This document shows, in pieces, positions 16,632 to 25,005 of a stretch of DNA of 64,000 bases; the first letter of the stretch is position 1; each line of letters opens with the position of its first letter. Position numbers and translations under genes: made by a program. The notes under the pieces were generated by a model. It saw only the letters and a program-made list of their open reading frames with translations, did not search any database and was not told the origin of the DNA. Origin of the DNA: an uncultured Roseburia sp. (lineage in GTDB: Bacteria > Bacillota > Clostridia > Lachnospirales > Lachnospiraceae); assembly GCA_947647505.1 (NCBI GenBank), contig CANSKO010000001.1, positions 62,001 through 126,000 on the forward strand, read 5' to 3'.

Positions 16632-18509
16632 ATGCGCGATACGGCGAATGGGAGCGTCACGGCGACGGGAACGATGTTTCAGACGCAGCCTGGGAGGCAG
16701 AGTATGCAGATAACGGATATGTTGAATCAGTACAACAGAAATATTGCGAATGGGACGGAAATTTCAGGCGGTACGCAGGGGATTCGTCAGGTTGCGTCCT
16801 CCCTGCAGGAAATGGCGCCGGGAAACGTATTTGAAGGAAGCGTCAATCATATGGAAAATGGAACGGTGACGCTTGGCATGTCGGATGGGAAGACGATCCA
16901 GGCTAAACTGGACGCCGGCGTTTCGGTGCGCGTGGGAGAGTCCATGTTTTTTCAGGTGCGCTCCAACAACGGAACGCAGATTGCAATTCGGCCGTTTTCC
17001 GGCGGGAATGGCAGCAATCCCACGCTGCTGAATGCGCTCAAGGCGGCCAATCTTCCGGTCAATGGCAAGATGCTGACAATGGTGCATACGATGATGGAGC
17101 AGGCGATGTCGATTGACAGGCAGAGCCTTTCGCAGATGGCAAGGCTTGTAATGGGACATGAGGGAATGGACGTTGCAAATGTTGTGCAGATGATGAAGCT
17201 TGGCATCCCCATTACGGAAGAAATGATGGCGCAGTTTGAAAATTACAAGTATGATCAGTATGCGATTTTGGATCAGCTGGAATCCGTGATGGAGCAGCTT
17301 CCAAAGCAGCTTGCGGACGGCGGCATGGGAGACGGAAAGCTTCTGGAGTTCAATCAGCAGATACTGGAGGTTTTTCTGGGCGAAGGAAAGACGGGCGAAG
17401 ATGGCCAGGTTTTGCCAGCTCCTTTGGATCAGGCAGCGCATGCGCCGGGGGAAACGGCGCAGGAACAGCCGGATCTGGTTCGGGCTGCGGTACAGTCAGA
17501 AGCGTCTGGCGCAGTGGATGAGCTGTTGCAGGACGCCGTTTCCAATATGCAGGAGGAGGTTGTTGCAGAGGATGGAGCAAAGCGGCAGACGTCTGAACCG
17601 TCTGCAAAAGCGGCGCTGGAACTGCCTGCAACGGCAGAAGAAGCAGACGGGCATGCGGCAAAGGCGGGACAGGATACGCTAAAGCATCTCTTAAGCAGCG
17701 GCGAAGTGCAGAATCTTTCCCGTATGCTGGCAGAGATTCCGAGTTTGTCCAGACATCCCGCGCTGTTTTCGGAAGGCAGCTTTCAGGCGGACATTCCATC
17801 TAAGGAGCTGATGCGCCTGTTACAGCAGGCGTTTGCAAGTCAGGATACGGACGTCAGGAAAGCGCTGGGGGAACTGGCGTCGTCTAAAGAATATCGGACG
17901 CTTGTTCGGAATATGATGGAGCGGCAGTGGCTGTTAAAGCCGGAGGAATTAAAAACGGATCATAAGGTAAATGAACTGTACGAGCGCATGGATCGTCAGC
18001 TTGCGCAAATGGAGAAGGTTTTGCGCTCGTTTGGGCAGAGCGCGCCGCAGCTGGCCGATACAGCGTCAAGCGTGCGCAGCAATATACAGTTTATGAATCA
18101 GATCAATCAGATTTTTACGTATGTGCAGATTCCGTTAAAGCTGGCGGGACAAAATGCCCACAGTGATCTTTATGTTTATACGGATAAGCGCAGAATGCAG
18201 GAGAAAGACAGGGAGCTGACGGCATTTTTGAGCCTGGATCTGGATTATCTGGGTTCTACGGATATTTCGATTCGTTTGTATCAGAATCATGTATCCACCA
18301 ATTTCTATCTTGCGAGCGAGAATTCGTATCGTGTGATTTTGGATAATATGCAGACGCTGGAACAGCGCCTGACAGACAGAGGGTATCAGGTTCAGATTCA
18401 GGTGCTGAATCAGAAGGCAAAAGGAAATTTTATGGAAGAGTTGCTGCAAAAAGGGACGGCGTCTTCCGGCGGAATGGTACATAGATATTCGTTTGACGTC
18501 AGGGCGTGA
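16632..18509 (+). CDS. FliK-like hook-length-control domain protein (YlqG-like)
   Basis: Large protein of about 625 residues with little similarity to characterised enzymes. The N-terminal part (to about 100) contains a small barrel-like repeat (VFEGSVNHMENGTVTLGM), the middle is helical with a Glu/Ala-rich linker (about 255-345), and the C-terminal 130 residues (IPLKLAGQNAHSDLYVY, LGSTDISIRLYQNHVS) resemble the FliK C-terminal domain. It occupies the ylqG position of B. subtilis, directly before a FlhB-tail-like gene. The start is uncertain: TTG 16620, ATG 16632 (close AGAAGGA) and ATG 16704 (GGGAGGCAGAGT, well spaced) are all possible. Confidence 0.75.
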   Translation: MRDTANGSVTATGTMFQTQPGRQSMQITDMLNQYNRNIANGTEISGGTQGIRQVASSLQEMAPGNVFEGSVNHMENGTVTLGMSDGKTIQAKLDAGVSVRVGESMFFQVRSNNGTQIAIRPFSGGNGSNPTLLNALKAANLPVNGKMLTMVHTMMEQAMSIDRQSLSQMARLVMGHEGMDVANVVQMMKLGIPITEEMMAQFENYKYDQYAILDQLESVMEQLPKQLADGGMGDGKLLEFNQQILEVFLGEGKTGEDGQVLPAPLDQAAHAPGETAQEQPDLVRAAVQSEASGAVDELLQDAVSNMQEEVVAEDGAKRQTSEPSAKAALELPATAEEADGHAAKAGQDTLKHLLSSGEVQNLSRMLAEIPSLSRHPALFSEGSFQADIPSKELMRLLQQAFASQDTDVRKALGELASSKEYRTLVRNMMERQWLLKPEELKTDHKVNELYERMDRQLAQMEKVLRSFGQSAPQLADTASSVRSNIQFMNQINQIFTYVQIPLKLAGQNAHSDLYVYTDKRRMQEKDRELTAFLSLDLDYLGSTDISIRLYQNHVSTNFYLASENSYRVILDNMQTLEQRLTDRGYQVQIQVLNQKAKGNFMEELLQKGTASSGGMVHRYSFDVRA

Positions 18510-18513
18510 GAGT

Positions 18514-18801
18514 ATGGAGAGAAACGGAAAAGACAAAAAAGCAAAGACTGCCGTTGCGCTTGCCTATGAACCGGGGGATCTTGCGCCTAAAATTCTGGCG
18601 ACCGGAAAAGGCGAGCTGGCGGAACGCATCATTGAGAAGGGCAGGGAGGAAAACGTCCCCCTGTACAAAGACAATAAGCTGGCAAAGACGTTGTCGAGAC
18701 TGGAAATCGGAGATACGATACCGCCGGAGCTGTACGACGTCGTAGCGGAGATTCTGGTATTTGTGGATGATATGGACCGCTTGCGTTCCAAGATAAAATA
18801 G
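18514..18801 (+). CDS. FlhB C-terminal-domain homologue (YlqH-like)
   Basis: A 95-residue stand-alone version of the cytoplasmic tail of FlhB: TAVALAYEPGDLAPKILATG, IIEKGREENVPLYKDNKLAK and IPPELYDVVAEIL line up with the FlhB tail encoded at about 1623-1870. The NPTH cleavage motif is not present, since the protein begins just after that point. No membrane segment. ATG 18514 is preceded by a weak GAGAG site, 4 bases after the FliK-like gene. In B. subtilis the same position holds ylqH. A role as a partner of the FliK-like neighbour is plausible but unproven. Confidence 0.85.
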   Translation: MERNGKDKKAKTAVALAYEPGDLAPKILATGKGELAERIIEKGREENVPLYKDNKLAKTLSRLEIGDTIPPELYDVVAEILVFVDDMDRLRSKIK

Positions 18802-18808
18802 AGGGAAT

Positions 18809-19168
18809 ATGAAGGATAAAAGGACGATCGGCAGAAAATACGAACAGATGGCTTTCGAGTATCTTAAGCGGCAGGGCTATCGGATTCTGGAGCGGAATTT
18901 TTTCAGCCGATACGGAGAGATTGATCTGATTGCAGGCGATGGCCGGTATCTTGTATTTACAGAAGTCAAGTATCGAAAAGACGTTTCCTGCGGCGATCCT
19001 CTGGAGGCGGTGCATGCAGAGAAGCAAAAGCGGATTTGCAGGACCGCTTCTTATTTTTGCGTTTGCCGCGGTTATTCGGATGCGACGCCATGTCGGTTTG
19101 ACGTAATTGCAATTACGGGAGATGGAAGCATAACGCATATCAAACATGCGTTTGAATATTGTCTGTAA
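18809..19168 (+). CDS. YraN family (UPF0102) endonuclease-like protein
   Basis: Small predicted nuclease-fold protein of 119 residues. The restriction-endonuclease-like core is visible: GRKYEQMAFEYLKRQGYRIL, the acidic motif YGEIDLIAGDGRYLVFTEVKYR (E/D and ExK pattern) and RFDVIAI. Cellular role is not established. It starts 7 bases after the FlhB-tail gene with AGAGGGAAT upstream, and commonly neighbours rnhB. Confidence 0.92.
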   Translation: MKDKRTIGRKYEQMAFEYLKRQGYRILERNFFSRYGEIDLIAGDGRYLVFTEVKYRKDVSCGDPLEAVHAEKQKRICRTASYFCVCRGYSDATPCRFDVIAITGDGSITHIKHAFEYCL

Positions 19169-19204
19169 GAGGCCGTATGATGGGGAGATGAGAAAGGAGA
19201 GCTT

Positions 19205-20044
19205 ATGGAGCCGGAAAAGAGAGCGTTGGAATGGAAGGAATGGGAAGGGTCTGCGGCGCTGCCGCTTTATGCGTCTTCACTGCTTGCGGCGTGCGGCATG
19301 GTAAAGCATGCGTTTACGACGCGGCTTGGCGGCGTCAGCGAAGGAATATTCGATTCGCTGAATTTTAGTTTTTCGAGAGGAGACAGGCGGGAAGCCGTGG
19401 AGGAGAATTTTCACAGGCTGGCTGCGGCGCTTGGCGTGCCGTATGAAAGCTTTGTGCTGTCGGATCAGACGCATACGACGAACGTCGTTCGCGTGGGCGC
19501 AAAAGACAGGGGAAACGGCATCGTAAAAGCGCAGCGCTTCCATGACGTGGACGGAATGGTGACGGATGAAGCGGGCGTTACGCTTGTGACATTTCATGCG
19601 GACTGCGTTCCGCTGTATTTTGCAGATCCCGTGCATCGCGCGATTGGGCTTGCGCATTCCGGCTGGCGCGGCACGGTGGGCCGGATGGGAAGCGTGATGC
19701 TCCAGACGATGCAAAAGGAGTTTGGCACAAAGCCAAAAGACGTGCTCTGCGCCATCGGTCCTTCGATCTGCAAAAACTGTTATGAAGTCGGCGAAGATGT
19801 TGCGGCGGCGTTTCAAAAGGAATTTCAGGGAAAAGAAGGGCAGATTCTGGAGGAAAAGGGAGATGGAGCCTATCTGCTGGATTTGTGGCAGGCAAATGCC
19901 GTTGTATTAAGGGAAGCGGGCGTTTTGCCGTCGCATCTTTCTGTTGCGGGCGTCTGTACCTGCTGCAATCCGGACCGCTTCTTTTCCCATCGGGTGAGCC
20001 GGGGCAAAAGGGGAAATCTGGCCGCCGTAATCGGATTGGCCTGA
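19205..20044 (+). CDS. pgeF: Peptidoglycan editing factor / laccase-domain protein PgeF (YfiH)
   Basis: Cytoplasmic multicopper-oxidase-like fold protein; the E. coli homologue prevents wrong amino acids in the muropeptide, and others have purine nucleoside phosphorylase or oxidase activity. The family signature is clear: HAFTTRLGGVSEGIFDSLN, VTFHADCVPLYF, LAHSGWRGTV, VLCAIGPSICKNCYEVG and CTCCNPDRFFSHR, including the His/Cys/His metal-site residues. Length 279 is normal. The start ATG has AGAAAGGAGAGCTT upstream. It is followed by a short gap and a promoter. Confidence 0.92.
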   Translation: MEPEKRALEWKEWEGSAALPLYASSLLAACGMVKHAFTTRLGGVSEGIFDSLNFSFSRGDRREAVEENFHRLAAALGVPYESFVLSDQTHTTNVVRVGAKDRGNGIVKAQRFHDVDGMVTDEAGVTLVTFHADCVPLYFADPVHRAIGLAHSGWRGTVGRMGSVMLQTMQKEFGTKPKDVLCAIGPSICKNCYEVGEDVAAAFQKEFQGKEGQILEEKGDGAYLLDLWQANAVVLREAGVLPSHLSVAGVCTCCNPDRFFSHRVSRGKRGNLAAVIGLA

Positions 20045-20110
20045 CGGAGTCTGGCAATTTATACCGGTTGATCGGCTTTCTGTTTTATGAGATAATGCGT
20101 TCGAATAAAG

Positions 20111-20139
20111 TAGACAAAATGTTAAAAAATTGTTAAAAT
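20111..20139 (+). promoter_or_regulatory. Sigma-A promoter for the OPT transporter
   Basis: TAGACA and TAAAAT with a 17-base spacer, in an AT-rich stretch about 35 bases before the transporter start codon. Confidence 0.7.
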
Positions 20140-20173
20140 ATTCTTATTAAATCATAAAGGAGAAAACATACAA

Positions 20174-22120
20174 ATGAATGAGAACAAAGATTTTAAACCT
20201 TTCGTTCCCGCCCATAAAACGCTGCCGGAATTCACTGTGACTTCCATTGTGCTTGGCATTTTTCTGGCGGTTGTATTTGGCGGGGCGAACGCGTATCTTG
20301 GACTGCGCGTGGGCATGACGGTGTCCGCATCGATTCCTGCCGCCGTCATTTCCATGGGCATTATTCGAAAAATTCTGAGAAAAGATTCCATTCTTGAGAA
20401 CAATATGGTGCAGACGATTGGCTCTGCGGGTGAATCCGTAGCGGCCGGCGCGATTTTTACGCTGCCCGCTCTGTTTTTGTGGGCGACGGAATGGGGGACG
20501 AGCGCTCCGTCTCTGCTTGAAATTGCAGTCATTGCGTTTATCGGCGGCGCGCTTGGCATTTTATTTATGGTGCCGCTTCGGAAAGCTTTGATTGTACAGG
20601 AGCATGGAACGCTGCCGTACCCGGAGGGACAGGCCTGCGCGGAGGTTTTGATGGCGGGAGAAGAAGGCGGCGACAAGGCGTCTATCGTATTTGCAGGGCT
20701 TGGGATATCGGCTGCGTACAAATTTATTACAGACGGGCTTTTGGCGTTTCCAAGCGAGGTGCACTATGAGGTTCCCGCATACAAAGGGGCGGGCGTCGGC
20801 ATGGACGTGCTGCCGGCTTTGCTTGGCGTAGGCTATATTTGCGGACCAAAGATTGCCTCTTATCTGTTTTGCGGCGGCGTTTTGGGCTGGTTTGTGCTGA
20901 TGCCTCTGATTGCGCTGTTTGGCGCGAATATCGTGCTGTTTCCGGCGGACGTTACGGTTGCGGAGCTGTATGCAAAAGGCGGCTCAAGCGCGATCTGGTC
21001 AAACTATATCCGCTATATTGGCGCGGGAGCCGTTGCCTGCGGCGGCGTATTAAGCCTGATCAAATCTCTGCCTTTGATTATAAAGACATTCAAAGAGGCA
21101 ATGAAGGGATTTGGCAAAGGCGATGTGACGAAGGAGCGGACGAATCAGGATCTGAATCTGAACGTTATTTTTATTGGCGTTTCCGTTCTTGCCATTGCGC
21201 TCTGGATTGTGCCGGTGATACCGATTAATCTGTTTGGCGCGTTTTTAGTGATTGTGTTTGGGTTCTTTTTTGCGACGGTTTCTTCCCGGATGGTAGGGCT
21301 TGTCGGAAGCAGCAACAATCCCGTTTCCGGCATGACGATCGCGACGCTGCTTGTGGCCTCCTTTGCGCTGAAGGCGACCGGCACGGTCGGACAGGCCGGC
21401 ATGACGGCCGCGATCGCGATTGGCGGCGTGATCTGCATCATTGCGGCGATTGCCGGGGATACCTCACAGGATCTGAAAACAGGCTATATTCTGGGCGCTA
21501 CGCCAAAGAGACAGCAGATTGGCGAGATCATCGGCGTGCTTGCCGCTTCGCTTGCCATCGGCGGCGTGCTTTATCTGTTGAATATGGCATGGGGCTATGG
21601 CGAAGCGCAGCTTCCGGCTCCTCAGGCGATGCTGATGAAAATGATCGTAGAGGGCGTGATGGACGGCAATCTGCCCTGGACGTTGGTGGGAATTGGCGCA
21701 TTCATTGCAATTATCATTGAAATTCTGGGCATTCCGGTTCTGCCGGTTGCGATTGGCTTGTACCTGCCCATTCACCTGAGCACGCCCATGATGGTCGGGG
21801 GACTTGTAAAGTTTGCAGTGGAAAAGAAAAAGGGACTCAATGAGCAGGAGAAGAAAAGCGTGCATGAAAACGGAATCCTTTACTCCTCGGGATTGATTGC
21901 CGGGGAGGGGCTTGTCGGTATTTTTCTTGCCGCTCTTGCGATTGTTCCCATTGGAAAGGACAAAATGGCGGGAGACGTGCTGGGCGGATTTTTGACCGAA
22001 ATGATTCCGGCCCTTTCGGATGTAAAGATTGGAAATGCGCTTGGACTGTGCGCGTTTGCGCTGCTTACGCTTTCCCTCTGGAAATTCTGCCTGAAAAAAT
22101 CAAAAAAGCAAACGGCATAA
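20174..22120 (+). CDS. OPT-family oligopeptide/metal-chelate transporter
   Basis: Polytopic membrane protein of 648 residues with about 14-16 hydrophobic segments. LPEFTVTSIVLGIFLAVVFGG, ANAYLGLRVGMTVSASIPAA, NNMVQTIGSAGESVAAGAIF and LPYPEGQACAEVLMAGE are hallmarks of the bacterial OPT family, whose members carry small peptides or peptide-like metal chelates driven by cation gradients. The substrate cannot be deduced. AAAGGAG upstream gives the start. The adjacent PqqD-like gene may be a functional partner. Confidence 0.92.
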   Translation: MNENKDFKPFVPAHKTLPEFTVTSIVLGIFLAVVFGGANAYLGLRVGMTVSASIPAAVISMGIIRKILRKDSILENNMVQTIGSAGESVAAGAIFTLPALFLWATEWGTSAPSLLEIAVIAFIGGALGILFMVPLRKALIVQEHGTLPYPEGQACAEVLMAGEEGGDKASIVFAGLGISAAYKFITDGLLAFPSEVHYEVPAYKGAGVGMDVLPALLGVGYICGPKIASYLFCGGVLGWFVLMPLIALFGANIVLFPADVTVAELYAKGGSSAIWSNYIRYIGAGAVACGGVLSLIKSLPLIIKTFKEAMKGFGKGDVTKERTNQDLNLNVIFIGVSVLAIALWIVPVIPINLFGAFLVIVFGFFFATVSSRMVGLVGSSNNPVSGMTIATLLVASFALKATGTVGQAGMTAAIAIGGVICIIAAIAGDTSQDLKTGYILGATPKRQQIGEIIGVLAASLAIGGVLYLLNMAWGYGEAQLPAPQAMLMKMIVEGVMDGNLPWTLVGIGAFIAIIIEILGIPVLPVAIGLYLPIHLSTPMMVGGLVKFAVEKKKGLNEQEKKSVHENGILYSSGLIAGEGLVGIFLAALAIVPIGKDKMAGDVLGGFLTEMIPALSDVKIGNALGLCAFALLTLSLWKFCLKKSKKQTA

Positions 22121-22130
22121 AGGAGCGTCT

Positions 22131-22484
22131 GTGAATAAAAAGAAAAAAAACTTTATGGACTACGTTCCCGTCTGCAATCCCGCCTACAGCTGGGACGCAG
22201 ACGCAAACGGCATCGTAACCGTTCATGTGAAAAATCAGGGATTTTACAACTGGCTTGCGCAGAAACTGTTTCACAAACCGCCGGTCAGCCATATTTCGCT
22301 GGACGCCTATGGAAGCTTTGTATGGCAAAACATGGACGGCATACGGAACATATATGAAATTTCAAAGCTTGTATCCGCGCACTTTGGCAGGGACGCCGAG
22401 CCGGTTACAGACCGTCTGGTGACATTTGTGCGGATCCTGTATCAAAATAAATTAATCGGATATGTGAAACGGAGCGAAAGGTGA
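22131..22484 (+). CDS. PqqD-like peptide-binding protein
   Basis: A 117-residue soluble protein resembling the PqqD / RiPP recognition element fold: VPVCNPAYSWDADANGIVTV, then SHISLDAYGSFVWQNMDGI, then RLVTFVRILYQNKLIGYV. PqqD-type domains bind leader or substrate peptides for modifying enzymes. No radical SAM or other modifying enzyme is nearby; instead it follows the OPT transporter by 10 bases, suggesting a role linked to that transporter. GTG start at 22131 follows AAGGAGCG. Family assignment is moderately sure, function unknown. Confidence 0.8.
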   Translation: MNKKKKNFMDYVPVCNPAYSWDADANGIVTVHVKNQGFYNWLAQKLFHKPPVSHISLDAYGSFVWQNMDGIRNIYEISKLVSAHFGRDAEPVTDRLVTFVRILYQNKLIGYVKRSER

Positions 22485-22490
22485 ATGCAT

Positions 22491-22521
22491 AGCGGAGACA
22501 GATTGAGATGCTGTCTCCGCT
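22491..22521 (+). terminator. Strong hairpin, probable terminator after the PqqD-like gene
   Basis: AGCGGAGACAG pairs perfectly over 11 bases with CTGTCTCCGCT around a 9-base loop. The following bases are only moderately T-rich, so termination efficiency is uncertain. Confidence 0.6.
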
Positions 22522-22597
22522 GTGTATATGCAAAAGAGCCTTTCGCTTTGGTCTGCCACTTCTTCTGTGACAGTTCTGAAAATAATGTATACAGAGA

Positions 22598-22627
22598 CTG
22601 GCAAAACAAGAAAAAAAATGCTATACT
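22598..22627 (+). promoter_or_regulatory. Possible promoter for the CapA-like gene
   Basis: TATACT with a weak CTGGCA -35 at 18-base spacing, about 30 bases before the start codon. Confidence 0.4.
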
Positions 22628-22657
22628 GAGAAAAAATTTACGGACGAGGAAGGGCTT

Positions 22658-24106
22658 ATGCGGTTAAAATACATGGTTCAGACGGGGCTTTGTCTGGTTT
22701 TTCTGTCTGTCTGCCTGTGTGGATGCGACAGAAATGATAAATGGGAAGAATTTATCACGGCGCTGGATGCGGAAAGCACGGAGTACGTGAAGGATGCCAG
22801 AGAGCTTCTTGCAGAAAATACGGAAGCGGCTATTTTGCAGTCGGCGGCAGTTTTAGAGGCGGAAGAGCGGGAGGAGGCGTACCGTGAGATTCTGGAAAAC
22901 TGCACCCGGGAATTTATCGGGCATCACGTGCCGGATGAAACGTTTTTTGCATGGGTGGAAGCGGAATACGGAGCGGCGTGCATTGACAGGCTTTTAGAGG
23001 AGACGCGTCTTGCGCGTCCGGATCAGAATATCTGGTATGAACTGACCGGAAATTCCATACATGTGTTATGGCTTATGTATTGTGAAAAGACAGGATTTCA
23101 GCAGTATCAGCTGGAAAACGTGGCGTGGAAGGAATGCGCGTCAGAAGAGCGGGCGACGTTTGCGTTTACCGGAGATATTAATTTTGCGGAAGGATACGTT
23201 ACGACGAAGCATATGGACGCGTCTTCCAACGGCATTTACGACTGTTTTTCCGAAGACCTTTTAGAGCTGATGAACCGTATGGACGTTATGATGCTCAACA
23301 ACGAATTTACGTACAGCGAAAGAGGCGAAGCGTTAAAAGGCAAGGCCTATACGTTTCGCGCCAGTCCGACGCGCGCGGATCTTCTGGAAGTCTTTGGAAC
23401 GGATATTGTCAGTCTCGCCAATAATCATGTCTATGATTATGGGCCGGACGCTCTTTTGGATACGATTGCCACTCTGGATGAAAGGTCGATTCCGCATGTG
23501 GGCGCGGGAGCGAATATAAAAGAAGCCGAGAAGCCCTTTTCTTTTATCTGCAACGGACGGAAAATAACGATTGTGGCTGCCACGCAGATCGAACGGTCCT
23601 TAAACTATACGAAAGAGGCGACGGAAGATGATCCCGGCGTATTAAAGACGCTGAATCCGGATCGCTTCGTCAATGTGATCAGACGGGCGAAAAAGAACAG
23701 TGACTATGTGATTGCAGTCGTGCATTGGGGAACGGAAGGAGACAGCAATTACGGCAAAGATCAGTATGATCTGGCGCAGGCGTTTGCATCGGCGGGCGCA
23801 GACGCGATTATTGGCGGACATACGCATTGTCTGCAGGGCTTTGATATGGTGGAGGATGTGCCGGTGATTTACAGCCTGGGCAACTTCTGGTTCAGTAAAA
23901 ACACGCAGGATACCGGCATTGCACAGGTTACGATCGAGGCGGATGGAGAGCTGACGCTTGGATTTATTCCCTGTATACAGAAGGATGTGCGGACGTCGCT
24001 TGTGACCGAAGAAGCGGAAAAGGAGCGCATTTTTGATTTTATGCGCAGTCATTCCGCGCCAGGCGTTACGCTGGATGAAATGGGGATTTTAAAACGGGAG
24101 GAATAA
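22658..24106 (+). CDS. CapA-family (PGA synthesis-like) lipoprotein
   Basis: Predicted secreted lipoprotein: basic start MRLKYMVQ, hydrophobic core, then a likely lipobox with Cys near residue 24. After a helical N-terminal region (about 30-160) comes the metallophosphatase-like CapA domain (about 165-440): FTGDINF, MLNNEFTYS, DIVSLANNHVYDYG, VVHWGTEGDSNY, IIGGHTHCLQGF, YSLGNFWF. The family was named for poly-gamma-glutamate capsule synthesis, but many members act on other substrates, and no other capsule gene lies here. It is followed one base later by trmD, which it may share a transcript with. Confidence 0.87.
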   Translation: MRLKYMVQTGLCLVFLSVCLCGCDRNDKWEEFITALDAESTEYVKDARELLAENTEAAILQSAAVLEAEEREEAYREILENCTREFIGHHVPDETFFAWVEAEYGAACIDRLLEETRLARPDQNIWYELTGNSIHVLWLMYCEKTGFQQYQLENVAWKECASEERATFAFTGDINFAEGYVTTKHMDASSNGIYDCFSEDLLELMNRMDVMMLNNEFTYSERGEALKGKAYTFRASPTRADLLEVFGTDIVSLANNHVYDYGPDALLDTIATLDERSIPHVGAGANIKEAEKPFSFICNGRKITIVAATQIERSLNYTKEATEDDPGVLKTLNPDRFVNVIRRAKKNSDYVIAVVHWGTEGDSNYGKDQYDLAQAFASAGADAIIGGHTHCLQGFDMVEDVPVIYSLGNFWFSKNTQDTGIAQVTIEADGELTLGFIPCIQKDVRTSLVTEEAEKERIFDFMRSHSAPGVTLDEMGILKREE

Positions 24107-24107
24107 G

Positions 24108-24884
24108 ATGCATTTTTATGTTCTTACGTTGTTTCCGGATATGATTTTGCATGCATTGGAGGAAAGCATTATCGGACGGGCAAAACAGAAGGGACTTCTT
24201 ACAGTGGAAGCGGTCAATATCCGGGATTATACGCATGACAGGCATCAGAAGACGGATGATTACCCTTACGGCGGCGGCGCCGGCATGGTGATGCAGGCGC
24301 AGCCCATTTATGACGCTTACCGCTCCATTGTGCAGCGAATCGGCAGCCGGCCCCGGACGGTCTATCTGACGCCGCAGGGATCCGTGTTTTCACAGTCGGA
24401 TGCAAAGGAGCTGGCGCAGGAAGCGCATCTGATTTTGCTTTGCGGCCATTATGAGGGCGTGGACGAGCGCGTGCTGGAGGAGATCGTGACGGATTACATA
24501 TCGATCGGAGATTATGTGCTGACGGGAGGGGAGCTGCCGGCTATGGTTCTGGTTGACGCGATTTCCCGCATGGTGCCGGGGGTTTTGACGAATGCGGACT
24601 CCGGAGAATCGGAATCTTTGGAGGGAAGTCTGCTGGAATATCCGCAGTATACCAGGCCGTATGAATGGAATGGAAAAAAGGCGCCGGATGTGCTGCTTTC
24701 CGGCGATCATGCAAAGATCGAAAGCTGGAGAAGGGAACAGTCGATACGGCGGACAAAGCGGAATCGGCCGGATTTGCTGAAAAAAGCGGATCTGACGATA
24801 AAGGAGAAGGCGGTATACGGAGTGCACGATGGAATGAAGGGAGCGGAAACGGGCGCATCGCCAGAGGCAGAGAATAAAAATTAG
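24108..24884 (+). CDS. trmD: tRNA (guanine-N1)-methyltransferase TrmD
   Basis: Methylates G37 of tRNAs reading CNN codons and so prevents +1 frameshifting. The SPOUT knot segments are present: DYPYGGGAGMVMQ, LLCGHYEGVDERVLE, ISIGDYVLTGGELPA, and the C-terminal DVLLSGDHAKIESWRREQS. The 258 residues include a short variable Glu/Ala tail. In many Firmicutes trmD precedes rplS; here it lies about 10 kb downstream, behind the CapA-like gene. GGGAGGAATAAG precedes ATG. Confidence 0.97.
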   Translation: MHFYVLTLFPDMILHALEESIIGRAKQKGLLTVEAVNIRDYTHDRHQKTDDYPYGGGAGMVMQAQPIYDAYRSIVQRIGSRPRTVYLTPQGSVFSQSDAKELAQEAHLILLCGHYEGVDERVLEEIVTDYISIGDYVLTGGELPAMVLVDAISRMVPGVLTNADSGESESLEGSLLEYPQYTRPYEWNGKKAPDVLLSGDHAKIESWRREQSIRRTKRNRPDLLKKADLTIKEKAVYGVHDGMKGAETGASPEAENKN

Positions 24885-24910
24885 CATTTTTTGTAAAAAT
24901 ATGTTATACT
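24881..24910 (+). promoter_or_regulatory. Possible promoter for the hemerythrin-receiver gene
   Basis: TTAGCA and TATACT at 18-base spacing overlap the trmD stop; a second AT-rich -10-like TATAAT lies about 20 bases further on. The leader to the start codon is about 90 bases. Confidence 0.45.
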
Positions 24911-25005
24911 TTGTGAGATTGTTTTGCATATAATATTAGGGGCATATACTGGATGCACAGTGTTGCAGAAATCGAAAATAGAACAGCAAAGGGAGGAACT
25001 AGCAT

